From Kitasatospora sp. GP82 (GTDB lineage: Bacteria > Actinomycetota > Actinomycetes > Streptomycetales > Streptomycetaceae): 64,000 nucleotides of DNA. The position numbers and the translations under genes are program-made. A model generated the notes under the pieces. That model was not told the DNA's origin. It saw only the letters and a list, made by a program, of their open reading frames with translations, and did no database searches. Positions 17,798 to 26,681 of this stretch are shown one piece after another. Each line of letters begins with the position of its first letter. Within the stretch, counting starts at the first letter, position 1. The stretch lies in NCBI RefSeq assembly GCF_029892105.1, contig NZ_JARZAJ010000032.1, positions 1 through 64,000 of the forward strand, read 5' to 3'.

Positions 17798-18961
17798 CTA
17801 TCGCGCGCCCTGGTGCTCGCGGGCGAAGGCGGTCATGTGCTGGAGGGCGTGCGCGGTGGAGTCGGGAGCGAAGGCGCTGTCGAGCCCTTCGGCCGCGCCT
17901 TCGGCCGCCTCGGCGGCGCGGGGCAGCATGACGGCCTCGTAGGCCTTGACCGCGTCGTCGAGGTTCACCTCGGCGGCGATGCGCTCGGCGAGTTCGGCGG
18001 CGTCCATCATGGCCAGGTTGGCGCCCATCCCGGAGAACGGGGACATCAGGTGGGCCGCGTCCCCGAGGAGGGTCACGCCGGGGGTGGAGGTCCAGGTGTG
18101 CGGGACGGGGAGGGCGAACAGCGGCCGGTTGACAAAGCCGCCGTCGCTGTCGGTGATCAGGCGCAGCAGGGCGGGAGACCAGCCGGTGAAGTGCCCGCAC
18201 AGCGCCTCGCGCACGGCCTCGGGGTCGTCCATGTCGAGGCTCTCGCACCAGTCGCGGTCGATCCGCAGGCCGGCGTAGACGCGGATGTGGTGGTCACTGT
18301 TGCGCTGGGCGACCAGGCCCTTGCTGTCGGCCAGGGCCATCATGCTGCCGTCGCCCACCAGGGCGGCGAGTTCAGGGTGGCGGGTGTCGGCGTCGTCGAG
18401 ACCCGTCTCGACGAACGTCACCCCGGTGTAGCGGGGGATGGCGTCGCTGAGAAGCCGGCGCACTCGCGACCAGGCCCCGTCGGCGCCGATGACGAGGTCG
18501 ACGACGGTGCTGGTGCCGTCGGCGAAGTCGAGGCGGTGAGTGCCGTCGCCCAGGGGGGTGGCGGAGGTTAGCTTCTGGCCCCACCGCACAGTGGCGGGCG
18601 CGAGGGAGTCCAGCAGCAGGCCGCGCAGCCGGCCCCGGTCGATCTCCGGCTTGTAGCCCTCTTCGATGCCGGGGGCGGCGTCGAACAGGACGGTGGCGTC
18701 CCGGTCCAGCAGGCGTACCCGCTGGCCCTCGGGGCGCGCGAGTGCGTGGAAGCGGTCCAGCAGGCCGGCCGCGCGCAGGGCCCGCTGGCCGGAGTCGGCC
18801 TGCATGTCGAGGGTGCCTCCCTGGGCACGGGCGCTGCCGGAGGCGTCGAGGTCGTGGACGGTGACCGCGATGCCGTGCTGCTGGAGTATCCGTGCGCAGG
18901 TCAGGCCGCCGGGGCCGGCGCCGATGACAGCGATGCGGGGTGTGGACGTGGTGTTGCTCAT
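17798..18961 (-). CDS. FAD-dependent monooxygenase, TetX-like
   Basis: This 387-residue class A flavoprotein monooxygenase has the N-terminal dinucleotide fold VIGAGPGGLTCARIL, an internal IGADGAWSRVR (the DG motif), and the second FAD motif LLGDAAHLMSPFSGMGANLA. The sequence style matches the TetX/RebC-like group, which hydroxylates aromatic substrates and in some cases inactivates antibiotics. The start ATG has GAGGA 7 nt upstream. It is transcribed away from a TetR regulator across a 170-bp shared region, so substrate-induced expression is likely. The substrate is unknown. Confidence 0.88.
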   Translation of the reverse strand: MSNTTSTPRIAVIGAGPGGLTCARILQQHGIAVTVHDLDASGSARAQGGTLDMQADSGQRALRAAGLLDRFHALARPEGQRVRLLDRDATVLFDAAPGIEEGYKPEIDRGRLRGLLLDSLAPATVRWGQKLTSATPLGDGTHRLDFADGTSTVVDLVIGADGAWSRVRRLLSDAIPRYTGVTFVETGLDDADTRHPELAALVGDGSMMALADSKGLVAQRNSDHHIRVYAGLRIDRDWCESLDMDDPEAVREALCGHFTGWSPALLRLITDSDGGFVNRPLFALPVPHTWTSTPGVTLLGDAAHLMSPFSGMGANLAMMDAAELAERIAAEVNLDDAVKAYEAVMLPRAAEAAEGAAEGLDSAFAPDSTAHALQHMTAFAREHQGAR

Positions 18962-19130
18962 GGCGAGGTCCTCTGCTTGAAGTGGGCTGCTGAGCCTCAG
19001 GGTTGAGGGGGCCGACAGGCCTTCGCGGGCACCGCGGCGGCGCCGGGAAGCCCCAGCTGGATCCAGAAGAGCACACTCACTAAAAAAGTGCAACGAGTCA
19101 ACTTTCGAATCGAGTCAGCCGAAGGTTAGG
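18962..19130. promoter_or_regulatory. Divergent promoter/operator between monooxygenase and TetR genes
   Basis: The AT-richer part (about 19070-19120) contains CACT(N)AGTG elements around a run of A and two copies of CGAGTCA spaced 17 bp apart (near 19093 and 19110) flanking TTCGAA. These are plausible TetR half-sites overlapping both promoters. The precise operator was not defined. Confidence 0.4.
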
Positions 19131-19736
19131 ATGGTGCCCGTGAGCGAGACGATGGGGCGCCGGGAGCGCAAGAAGGCCGCCACCCGCAAGGCGCTGGCTG
19201 ACGCGGCGTTGGAGCTGTTCCTTGAACGCGGCTACGACCAGGTGAGCATCAAGGACGTGGCCGAGGCCGCCGACGTGTCCACCACGACGCTGTTCAAGCA
19301 TTTCTCCGGCAAGGAGGCGCTGGTCTTCGACGAGGAGGCCGAGATCGAAGCCGGCCTCGTCGCCGCGGTGCGCGAGCGCCCGCCCGGCCGGCCGATCCCG
19401 GCTGCCCTGCGCGACTACGTCCTGCTCGCGCGGATCGACGCCGCCGCCGACCCGGGGTTCGCCCCGTTCCTCAAGCTCATCGACGACACCCCGGCACTGC
19501 GCGACTATGCGCACCGGATCTGGATGCGCCACGAGACCGCCCTGGCGCACGCCATCGCCGAGGACATCGGCGCCCCCGAGGACGACACCACCTGCGCAGC
19601 CCTGGCCCACTTCGCACTGGAAACTGTCAACCTCGCCCGCGGCCAAGCCGATCCGCGTCGGACCGTCCAGCACGCCTTCGATCTGCTGGACCGCGGCTGG
19701 CAGGCAGCCACCCACAACCGCACTGCCGCTGACTGA
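19131..19736 (+). CDS. TetR-family transcriptional regulator
   Basis: This 201-residue protein has an N-terminal TetR helix-turn-helix (ALADAALELFLERGYDQVSIKDVAEAADVSTTTLFKHFSGKE, about residues 20-62) and a C-terminal helical ligand-binding domain. It is divergent from the TetX-like monooxygenase and most likely represses that gene and itself until a small aromatic ligand binds. ATG 19131 is preceded closely by GAAGG. An in-frame GTG at 19140 is an alternative start. Confidence 0.9.
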   Translation: MVPVSETMGRRERKKAATRKALADAALELFLERGYDQVSIKDVAEAADVSTTTLFKHFSGKEALVFDEEAEIEAGLVAAVRERPPGRPIPAALRDYVLLARIDAAADPGFAPFLKLIDDTPALRDYAHRIWMRHETALAHAIAEDIGAPEDDTTCAALAHFALETVNLARGQADPRRTVQHAFDLLDRGWQAATHNRTAAD

Positions 19737-19754
19737 CCGGCCCTACCAACCGCT

Positions 19755-19784
19755 CCGCTACAGGCCCTTCGACAGTGGTAGCGG
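19755..19784 (+). terminator. Weak hairpin after the TetR gene
   Basis: CCGCTAC and GTAGCGG (7-bp arms) enclose a 16-nt loop starting 18 nt after the stop. There is no T-run. It is a possible terminator. Confidence 0.35.
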
Positions 19785-19965
19785 GCGCGTCACCGTCAGG
19801 TGGACGGATCGGCGGCCGCACTGATGGAGCCGTTCGCCACATCGCGCCACATCGCCCAGACCGGGCAGCGGTTCGACTGTGTGCAGCCAGCAATCACGTC
19901 CATGCCGCGACATCGGGCCGCATCGGGGGCTTGGAGCGCGGGGCGTCGGTCTGGTGTGTGCGGGT

Positions 19966-20184
19966 TCAGCGGTCGGAACCTGGGCTGCGAATGCCTGCGG
20001 GGCCTTTGACGGTGTGCAGGACCAAAGAGCTTTCGAAGCTCTGGACAGCCGCAAGCGTGGAGATGGCGGTCGTCAGGTACGTGTAGATCCCTGGGATGCT
20101 GGGGGTGGCAACGCTGGCGTACAGGTTGCGGGCGTGGTTCTGGGCGCTGTCGTTCCCGCTCGGCTCACGAGCCGTCAGCGGTGG
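19966..20184 (-). pseudogene. Start-less open frame with coding-type codon bias (gene fragment)
   Basis: Inside the 650-bp gap between the TetR and exonuclease genes, a minus-strand frame runs from just after a stop at 20185 to TGA at 19966. It includes NLYASVATPSIPGIYTYLTT and AVQSFESSLVLHTVKG. About 80 percent of third positions in its main part are G or C, as in real genes here, but it has no start codon or ribosome site. It looks like the 3' end of a decayed gene. I do not recognise the family. The rest of 19737-20388 shows nothing I can name. Confidence 0.3.
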
Positions 20185-20388
20185 TCACGAATCGACTTGT
20201 CAGGCGCCTTCGGGCGGGCATCGGACCAGTGGCTGAGGATCGCCGACTGGGGTGCTTGCGGAGCACGACGGCGGTCGGGTGCGCGCGGAGGCGCTCGCAT
20301 CCGGCCGCCGTCATGTCAATCAACTAGCCCTATCTGCAGGCTGGTTACGCGTCCATCCGATGTGCGGACGATGAGTCGGAGAGTCTGT

Positions 20389-21189
20389 TCATTCGAAGTC
20401 GAACTCTGCCGTGACCGGCGCGTGATCGGACCAGCGCTCGGCGTGCGAGGCGGCCCGTTCGACGTACGCCGTGACGCATCTGTCCGCAATTATCTGACTG
20501 GCCATCAGGTAATCGATCCTCCAGCCCGTGTCGTTGTCGAAGGCGCGGCCGCGGTAGGACCACCAGCTGTAGGGGCCGTCCTGGTCGGGGTGGAGGCGGC
20601 GGACGACGTCCACGTAGCCGGCCTCGTCCAGGACCCGGGTCAGCCAGGCGCGCTCCTCGGGGAGGAAGCCGGCGTTCTTCTGGTTGGCCTTCCAGTTCTT
20701 GAGGTCGGCGCTCTGGTGGGCGATGTTCCAGTCGCCGCAGACCACGACCTCGCGGCCCTGCTCGGCCGCGCGCTCGCGCAGTTCGGTGAGGTGGGCGAGG
20801 AACTCCGCCATGAAGCGTTCCTTCTCGTCCTGGCGCTCGGTGCCGACCTCGCCGGACGGGAGGTAGAGGCTGGCCACGGTCAGCCCCGGCAGGTCGATCT
20901 CCGCATACCTGCCCGAACCGTCGAACTCCGCCGAGCCGAATCCGATCGCCGTACGCTCCGGCGGCCGGCGCGACAGCACGGCGACCCCGGCCCGGCCCTT
21001 GGCGGCAGCCGGTGCCCACACCGCGTGCCAACCCGGGAGCTCGCGCAGTTCGGCAGGCAGCTGCTCCGGTTCGGAGCGCACCTCCTGCAGGCAGACCACG
21101 TCCGCCTCGGTGGCCGCCAGCCACTCCAGGAAGCCCTTCTTGGCGGCGGCCCGGATGCCGTTCACATTCACACTCGTCACCACGATCAC
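20389..21189 (-). CDS. xth: Exodeoxyribonuclease III
   Basis: This 266-residue endonuclease/exonuclease/phosphatase-fold protein has the ExoIII hallmarks: an N-terminal SVNVNGIRAA, LQEVRSEPEQ with the metal-binding glutamate, GDWNIAHQSADLKN, RIDYLM, and the terminal SDHAPV histidine motif. It processes abasic sites and 3' ends in base-excision repair. The start is GTG at 21189, with further in-frame GTG codons close behind, so the exact N-terminus is uncertain by a few residues. It is monocistronic. Confidence 0.93.
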   Translation of the reverse strand: MIVVTSVNVNGIRAAAKKGFLEWLAATEADVVCLQEVRSEPEQLPAELRELPGWHAVWAPAAAKGRAGVAVLSRRPPERTAIGFGSAEFDGSGRYAEIDLPGLTVASLYLPSGEVGTERQDEKERFMAEFLAHLTELRERAAEQGREVVVCGDWNIAHQSADLKNWKANQKNAGFLPEERAWLTRVLDEAGYVDVVRRLHPDQDGPYSWWSYRGRAFDNDTGWRIDYLMASQIIADRCVTAYVERAASHAERWSDHAPVTAEFDFE

Positions 21190-21315
21190 CGAGGAAGGGT
21201 ATCCGCCCTGCTCCCGGACCCGCGAGTGGCCGCACTCGGCGGCAGGGCGCGAAGAGGGGGCGCAGAGGGCTCGTATGAACAGCGCATGAGAAGGACGTAC
21301 GCGTTGTCATTGGTC

Positions 21316-21345
21316 TTGACCATCTCGTCGGGCACCCCCTAGGGT
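21316..21345 (+). promoter_or_regulatory. Promoter-like hexamers upstream of the GntR regulator
   Basis: TTGACC (21316-21321) and TAGGGT (21340-21345) are separated by 18 bp and fit a vegetative Streptomyces promoter. Just downstream lie two AAGGAC direct repeats (21356-21361 and 21373-21378) around a CTTTAATAAAG inverted repeat, a possible autoregulatory operator. Confidence 0.45.
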
Positions 21346-21455
21346 CACTTACTGCAAGGACCTTTAATAAAGAAGGACTGATAAAGCCCGCCCCTCCCAC
21401 CTGCCGCAACACCGGGCACGGGGCAGGTCCGAAGTCCTTCAGGGTGGAGGACACG

Positions 21456-22244
21456 GTGGGGCAAGGACAGCTCGCGGCAGTACCGGAGCCTAAGTACTGG
21501 CACCTGCGCACGGTGCTGCTGCGTACCATCGACGCGGAGTTCTCCACCGGCCAGGTCCTCCCGAACGAGCGTGAACTGTCCGCCCGTTTCGGTGTGGCCC
21601 GCGCCACCCTCCGGCAGGCGCTGGACCAGCTGGAGCTGGAGGGCCGTCTGGTCCGCCGCCGTGGTATCGGCACGCTGATCGCCGCGCCCCGGGTCGGTGT
21701 CCCGGTGAGCAGCCCCGGCGAGAGCGGGCCCGGTGTCACGGGTGGCAGCCAGACCTGGCGCGCGGTGGACTGCGTCAGCGCCCCGGCCTCCGCCCGGCTC
21801 GCCCTGGCCCTCGGCATTCCGGCCGGCCAGACGGTCCACACGGTTCGCCGACTGCGGCTGGTGCAGGGCCGGATCATGGCCGCCGAGTCGCTGCACGTAC
21901 CGGACTCCGCCGTGCCGCACCTGCCCGCTGTGCCGCACGTGGTCGGCGGTACCGCCGAGCAGGACCAGGCCAGGTCGGTGCTCAGGCAGCTGGAGCGGCT
22001 CGCGGTGGACGGTGAGTCCCGCGCGGTCGAACTCGGCGTCGCCGAGGCCGAGGAGGCCGCCCTGCTGGAGCGCCCGCCCGGCACTCCGGTGCTGGTCGTC
22101 ACCACCCAGTACGCGGCCGCCGGGCGCCTGGTCGCCCTCGCCGTCTCCACCTACCGGGCCGACACCTGCAAGCTGACCTTCGGCGAGACCGGCAAGGTCG
22201 AGGTCACCCCCGTCCGGGCAGGCGCGATCCGCACCGCCTCCTGA
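21456..22244 (+). CDS. GntR-family regulator (HutC/UTRA type)
   Basis: The protein is 262 aa. The N-terminal winged helix (LPNERELSARFGVARATLRQALDQLELEGRLVRRRGIGT, about residues 40-80) is typical of GntR regulators. The C-terminal half is a UTRA-type ligand-binding domain, as in DasR/HutC, which often sense sugars or amino acids. The GTG at 21456 is chosen over GTG 21444 because GGAGG sits exactly 5 nt before it. It is followed by a strong terminator and lies beside a convergent ROK-family gene, also a sugar-linked regulator class, but a shared role is only a guess. Confidence 0.88.
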   Translation: MGQGQLAAVPEPKYWHLRTVLLRTIDAEFSTGQVLPNERELSARFGVARATLRQALDQLELEGRLVRRRGIGTLIAAPRVGVPVSSPGESGPGVTGGSQTWRAVDCVSAPASARLALALGIPAGQTVHTVRRLRLVQGRIMAAESLHVPDSAVPHLPAVPHVVGGTAEQDQARSVLRQLERLAVDGESRAVELGVAEAEEAALLERPPGTPVLVVTTQYAAAGRLVALAVSTYRADTCKLTFGETGKVEVTPVRAGAIRTAS

Positions 22245-22256
22245 GACCGCCAGCCC

Positions 22257-22297
22257 CGTCGGGCCCGTACGCAGCACCATCGCGTACGGGCCCGACG
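22257..22297. terminator. Strong hairpin between convergent GntR and ROK genes
   Basis: Perfect 16-bp arms, CGTCGGGCCCGTACGC (22257-22272) and its complement (22282-22297), enclose a 9-nt loop 13 nt after the GntR stop. It can serve as a terminator for both strands. Confidence 0.8.
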
Positions 22298-22356
22298 CAT
22301 CTCCCCGGGCGGTGAAGCGCGCACTGCCCCACGCCCCCGAAGCGTGCACGGTCGTC

Positions 22357-22398
22357 GGCTGCGCAAAGACGGCTGCGCAAAGACGGCTGCGCAAAGAT
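22357..22398. repeat. Three tandem copies of a 14-bp unit
   Basis: The unit GGCTGCGCAAAGAC repeats head to tail at 22357, 22371 and 22385, the last copy with one mismatch. It lies in the gap between the convergent terminator and the ROK gene stop. Confidence 0.85.
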
Positions 22399-22411
22399 CG
22401 GCGGACCGGTC

Positions 22412-23587
22412 CTAGCGTGCCCCGGAGCCCGGCGGGTCGACCGCGAAGAGCTGCTCCTCGACGTGGTCCAGCGCGACCCGCAGTGCACCCATCGCGACAA
22501 CCTCCTCGCCCAGCGAGGCCGGCGCCACCTCCGGCGCCCGCAGGCAGTACAGCGCCAACTGCTCGCGCAGCGGCTCCAGTACGCCGTCCAGCCCGGCAGC
22601 CCAGCCGCCGACGACCACCAACTCCGGGTCCAGCGCCAGCACCAGGGCAGCGACGTCGTGCACCAGTCGGCGCAGGAAGCGGTCCGTCGCCACCTGCGCC
22701 ACCTCGTCGCCCTCGCGCGCCAGGCGCAGCACCCGGGCGACGGCCGCCTCGTCCAGCGGGTCCAGCGGTTTGCCGGTGGTGGACAGCAGCCGCTCGGGGG
22801 TGGCCTCCTGGCCGAGCAGGTGCAGTGCGCCGATCTCACCGGCCGCGCCGCCGAAGCCCCGGTGCAGCCTGCCGTTGATCAGCGAACCCGCGCCCGGGCT
22901 GAGCCCGGCCATCACGAAGACCACATCGCCCTTGCCGACCGCAGCGCCCTGCCAGTGCTCGGCGATGGCGGCCAGGTTGGCGTCGTTCTCGATCAGTACG
23001 GGACAGCTGAACGAACGGCGCAGCCGGGCGCCCAGGTCCAGGCCGGTCCAGCCGGGCATGGCGGTGCCGAGTCTGATCGTGCCGTCGCGGTCCACGATGC
23101 CGGGGGTTCCGACGGCCACGGCCCAGAGGTGGTCCCGGGAGACGCCGGTCTTCTTCAGCACCTCGGCGACGGTCGAGCGGACGGTGCAGAGCCGCTCCTC
23201 GGCATCCAGGGTCTCGGCCACGTCCTTGGCGTGGCTGCCGAGCACCTTGCCGGTGAGGTCGGCGACGACGACCCGCAGACCGTGCACCCCGATCTCGATG
23301 CCGAGAACGTGTCCGGCCTCCGCGCGGAAGCGGAACCAGCGGGCGGGGCGGCCGCGCTGCCGGGTGCCCGGCTGCCGCGAGGTGGTCCGGGGGTGCTCGA
23401 CCTCGGCGACCAGGCCGGACTCCATCAGGCCCTCGATCACGCCCTCGACGGTCGGCCGGGAGAGGCCGGTGTCGCCGACGAGTTGAGTGAGTGTGACCGA
23501 CCGGCCGTTCCGCAGCGCGCGCAGCGTGACCGCCGCGTTGATCCGTCGCAGCAGGGAGGAGTCCCCTCCGGTGAGTCGATCCGCCAA
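22412..23587 (-). CDS. ROK-family transcriptional regulator / sugar kinase-like
   Basis: This roughly 391-residue protein has an N-terminal winged helix (LTQLVGDTGLSRPTVEGVIEGL) and a ROK domain with GHVLGIEIGVHGLRVVVADL, an ATP/sugar-fold segment GTPGIVDRDG, and NDANLAAIAE. This combination is that of NagC/XylR-like regulators that sense sugars or sugar phosphates. The likely start is TTG 23587, with GGAAGGG 7 nt upstream. The longer ATG form at 23668 has no ribosome site. The upstream region to 23910 is AT-richer near 23740-23800 and should hold the promoter. I see no gene in it. Confidence 0.85.
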   Translation of the reverse strand: MADRLTGGDSSLLRRINAAVTLRALRNGRSVTLTQLVGDTGLSRPTVEGVIEGLMESGLVAEVEHPRTTSRQPGTRQRGRPARWFRFRAEAGHVLGIEIGVHGLRVVVADLTGKVLGSHAKDVAETLDAEERLCTVRSTVAEVLKKTGVSRDHLWAVAVGTPGIVDRDGTIRLGTAMPGWTGLDLGARLRRSFSCPVLIENDANLAAIAEHWQGAAVGKGDVVFVMAGLSPGAGSLINGRLHRGFGGAAGEIGALHLLGQEATPERLLSTTGKPLDPLDEAAVARVLRLAREGDEVAQVATDRFLRRLVHDVAALVLALDPELVVVGGWAAGLDGVLEPLREQLALYCLRAPEVAPASLGEEVVAMGALRVALDHVEEQLFAVDPPGSGAR

Positions 23588-23910
23588 GGCGCTGCCCTTC
23601 CGCGTGCGCGCGACAGCTCTGGCGCGCGTTGCCGAGTGCGCGGAGACCCCCAAATGTCCCGCGAGCATTCGCCGACCGGACGGCGTGACACGGGGTTACG
23701 GCGCCGGAGGGCGTGAGCCGGATGCTACTCGGGAGTCAGCTTCGTAGCGAGCATTTCCGCAGCTCATAACGGCTTCGGTATCGAAACGGTACGTACTTGG
23801 CGATGGTCTGGGGACGGCAGAGGGCGAGCGGGGCGGACGAAACGGAACAAGGCCCACCGCCGGGTTGACGGGAGCTCGGACGGCCGGGCGCGAGGAGGCC
23901 GGGGCCGGAC

Positions 23911-24588
23911 TCAGGAGGAGAGCCGCCACACCACCGACGTCTTCACCGGGCGGTCCTCCAGATCGGCCGCCACCGTCACCTGGTACGAGGCGACCTCGGT
24001 GAACCGCTCCCTCGGGAGGTACGCGCGCCCGGGGTCGCCGACCAGAACCAGCGCGCCGCGCGCGTGTGCCCGCTCCAGAAAGGGCAGCACACGCTGGGCC
24101 ATCGCGCGCTCGTAGAACACGTCGCCGGCGAGGACGACCTCGGCCGGGGCGGCGTCGCCGTCCAGCAGGTCGGCGCAGTGGGCGTCCACCGTGACGCCGT
24201 TGGCGGTGGAGTTGAGTTCGATCGCGGCGATCGCGTAGGGGTCGATCTCGACGGCAGTGACGGTGGTGGCCCCGCGCAGCGCGGCGGCGACCGCGACCAG
24301 GCCCGATCCGGCCGCGAGGTCGAGTACGGCCCGCCCGGCCACCGTCCCGGGATGGTCCAGGACGTAGCGGGCGACAGCCTGGCCCCCGGGCCAGGCGAAG
24401 CCCCAGAAGGGCGGGGCCAGGCCGGCCTTGCCCTGGGCCGTCTCGGTCTCCTCCCAGAGGGCGATGGCCTCGGCGGCCTGGTGGAGGCGGATCTCGTCGA
24501 CGAAGGGAACGGGAGCCAGCCGGGTCTTGGCCCGGACGAACTCCTGCACGGTGGCGCTGGTGGCGGGGGAGGCGGCGGTGGCAGACAT
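23911..24588 (-). CDS. Class I SAM-dependent methyltransferase (ETFB/Nnt1-like)
   Basis: The protein is 225 residues. SAM-binding motif I reads VLDLAAGSGLVAVAAA, followed by the acidic loop AVEIDPYAIAAIELN. The stretch LAPPFWGFAWPGGQA before motif I is typical of the METTL20/electron-transfer-flavoprotein lysine methyltransferase and Nnt1-like group, which modify proteins or small amines. Target unknown. ATG 24588 has GGAGAAG 6 nt upstream. It is divergent from the DinB-like gene across about 250 bp in which I see no gene. Confidence 0.8.
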   Translation of the reverse strand: MSATAASPATSATVQEFVRAKTRLAPVPFVDEIRLHQAAEAIALWEETETAQGKAGLAPPFWGFAWPGGQAVARYVLDHPGTVAGRAVLDLAAGSGLVAVAAALRGATTVTAVEIDPYAIAAIELNSTANGVTVDAHCADLLDGDAAPAEVVLAGDVFYERAMAQRVLPFLERAHARGALVLVGDPGRAYLPRERFTEVASYQVTVAADLEDRPVKTSVVWRLSS

Positions 24589-24841
24589 GGCGTCTTCTCC
24601 TTGCACGGTCCGGTGTGCCCAGACCCTACGCCATCCGACAGCCGTTCAACCTGCGCCGAGTCCGCCGGCCCCCGCCAGGTGAACTGTGCGGAGACGTAGG
24701 GCTGCGGAGGTCCGCGATGGGCGGAACCCGTGCGGCTTCCCTGCGGGTCGTCCTGGTCTGCGGGCTTTCCGGCGGGCACAATCGAGGGGTTTCGATCACC
24801 GTCGGATGCCGATGTCACGGCGCCTCAGCAAGGAGTTCCGC

Positions 24842-25351
24842 ATGAAAATCGCGGACCTGTTGGTCGATGCCTTCGGTCGAGTCCAGGAGGCGGTCCACGA
24901 CGCGGTCGAAGGCTTCACTCCCGAGGAACTGACCGAGCGTCTCGACGCGAAGAGCAACACGATCGCATGGCTGGTATGGCATCTGACGCGTGTCCAGGAC
25001 GATCATATTGCCGATATCGCGGGGACCGAGCAGATCTGGACCGCACAGGGCTGGGCCGACCGCTTCAAACTCCCCTTCTCCGTCCGGGTTACGGGCTACG
25101 GCCACACCAGCAAGCAGGTGGCCGCCGTCCGCGTGGACTCCGTCGAACTGCTCACCGATTACTACGACGCGGTGCACGAGTACACCGTCCGCTATGTGCG
25201 CGGGCTCAGCGGTGTCGCCCTCGACCGTGTTGTGGACGAAGGCTGGACCCCGTCCGTGACCTTGGGCGTCCGGCTGGTGAGTGTGATCTCCGAGGGCCTT
25301 CAGCACGCCGGCCAGGCAGCTTTCATCGGTGGCGTGCTGCGGCGTCGGTAG
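24842..25351 (+). CDS. DinB/DUF664-like four-helix protein
   Basis: This 169-residue protein has a helical DinB-superfamily pattern: IAWLVWHLTRVQDDHIADIAG near residue 45, and a third conserved histidine in SEGLQHAGQAAFIGG near the C-terminus, giving a three-His metal site. Relatives include mycothiol- and bacillithiol-dependent S-transferases, so a thiol-transfer or detoxification role is possible but unproven. AAGGAG lies 6 nt before the ATG, which fixes the start. A convergent terminator follows. Confidence 0.75.
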   Translation: MKIADLLVDAFGRVQEAVHDAVEGFTPEELTERLDAKSNTIAWLVWHLTRVQDDHIADIAGTEQIWTAQGWADRFKLPFSVRVTGYGHTSKQVAAVRVDSVELLTDYYDAVHEYTVRYVRGLSGVALDRVVDEGWTPSVTLGVRLVSVISEGLQHAGQAAFIGGVLRRR

Positions 25352-25443
25352 CCGAGTTCGAGGACGCGCTTTCGGCGGTGCCCGCCCGGGCCCTCGGCGG
25401 CTTCCGCGGCTTCCGCGGCGGATGGATCGGGGCGGGAACGTCA

Positions 25444-25482
25444 GTGGTCCGCCCTGCTCGGTGGGGAGCGGGGGCGGACCAC
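25444..25482. terminator. Hairpin between convergent DinB-like and esterase genes
   Basis: GTGGTCCGCCC (25444-25454) pairs with GGGCGGACCAC (25472-25482) around a 17-nt loop. Confidence 0.7.
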
Positions 25483-25514
25483 GTGTGCGGGGACCAGCCG
25501 AGGGCGGCCGGGGG

Positions 25515-26681
25515 TCAGTGCTGGGCCGGGATGATTCCGGTGAGCCACTTGAAGGAGGGGTCGACCATGGGCTTCCAGGTCACGCTCAGGTGCGGCCCGG
25601 TGGTTTCGAGCGGCGTCACCGTGGTCGGTGCCTTCGCCGCCTTCTGGAGCGCCACTGCGTCCTCGAAGCCGTCGCCCTTGTTGCCGGTCACGTAGAGAGC
25701 CACCTTCGGCGGGGCCTCGGAGTGCGTCAGGATGTACAGCGGGTTGGAGATCTCCCGGAGGTGGGCGTCCTTGGCGGTCAGCGAGTCGGACTCCCCGATC
25801 GGGTCGTTGTAGCCGGACATGCTGATCGCGGCCCGGTAGCGGTTGGGGTGCTCCAGGGCGAGCTTGGTGGCGCAGTGCGCGCCCGCCGAGTAGCCGGCCA
25901 GTGCCCAGCGGTCGGGGGAGGCGTCGACCCGGAAGTTGTCCAGGACCATCTGCGGGACGTCACGCGACAGCCAGGTGTCCGCGTTGACCTTGCCCGGTAC
26001 GTCCGCACAGCCCGTGTCGGTGTTCCTGCCGAGCAGCGTGACCCGGGGCGAGACCAGGATGAAGGGCGCCACCTGACCGGACTTCATCAGCGGCGCGAGC
26101 TGCTTGGAGACCTCCATGGTGCCGAACCAGGTGCTGGAGGAACCGGGGAAGCCGGCCAGCAGCTCGACCACCGGGAAGGTCTTGTCCTTGTACGCCGGGT
26201 CGTCGTACTGCGGCGGCGTCCACACCAGGACCTCGCCGTCGACCCCGGAGAGCTTCCCCTTCAGGTCGGTCGTCTTCACGTCCTTGGGCACCGCGTTGTC
26301 GTCCACGGCCTGGAAGGACTGGATGACCTTGGCCCTGGTCGAGTCGGCGGCGAGACCGTTGTCCTTCGGGGGAGTGGGCACGGCCCGGACGTGGTTGCCG
26401 GTGCCCAGCAGATCGCCCCAACTGTCGTAGATCAGGTTCGAGTTGTTGACCAACACGAAGACCAGCGTCACGGCGGTGGCCTGACAGAACAGAACGGTGC
26501 ACAGGTAGGCGAGGAACCGCAGCGGTCCGCGACCACTGTCCTTCGCCCGTCCCCTGCCGTTCTCCCTCCCCCGCCGGGAGCCGCCGCTCCTGCCCTTTCC
26601 CCACTGCAACATGGCCAGCCCGATGGAGGCCACGAAGAGGATGATCGTGAGGATCAGGAAGGGGGTGCCGGTAAGTTTCAT
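25515..26681 (-). CDS. Membrane-anchored alpha/beta-hydrolase esterase (antigen 85-like)
   Basis: This 388-residue protein has two N-terminal membrane segments (about residues 7-26 and 55-78) separated by a very basic arginine-rich loop. An extracytoplasmic esterase domain of the Esterase D/antigen 85 family follows: VVELLAGFPGSSSTWFG, the nucleophile elbow WALAGYSAGAHCA (serine in GYSAG), and a late histidine in TGPHLSVTW. Mycobacterial relatives transfer mycolates. Streptomyces lacks mycolic acids, so the substrate is unknown. The promoter side (26682-27067) has no supportable gene. Confidence 0.8.
   Translation of the reverse strand: MKLTGTPFLILTIILFVASIGLAMLQWGKGRSGGSRRGRENGRGRAKDSGRGPLRFLAYLCTVLFCQATAVTLVFVLVNNSNLIYDSWGDLLGTGNHVRAVPTPPKDNGLAADSTRAKVIQSFQAVDDNAVPKDVKTTDLKGKLSGVDGEVLVWTPPQYDDPAYKDKTFPVVELLAGFPGSSSTWFGTMEVSKQLAPLMKSGQVAPFILVSPRVTLLGRNTDTGCADVPGKVNADTWLSRDVPQMVLDNFRVDASPDRWALAGYSAGAHCATKLALEHPNRYRAAISMSGYNDPIGESDSLTAKDAHLREISNPLYILTHSEAPPKVALYVTGNKGDGFEDAVALQKAAKAPTTVTPLETTGPHLSVTWKPMVDPSFKWLTGIIPAQH

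Noticed and set aside
17440..17931. 163-residue plus-strand frame across the lectin fragment
   Set aside because: Antisense to recognisable lectin QxW motifs and to the monooxygenase C-terminus.
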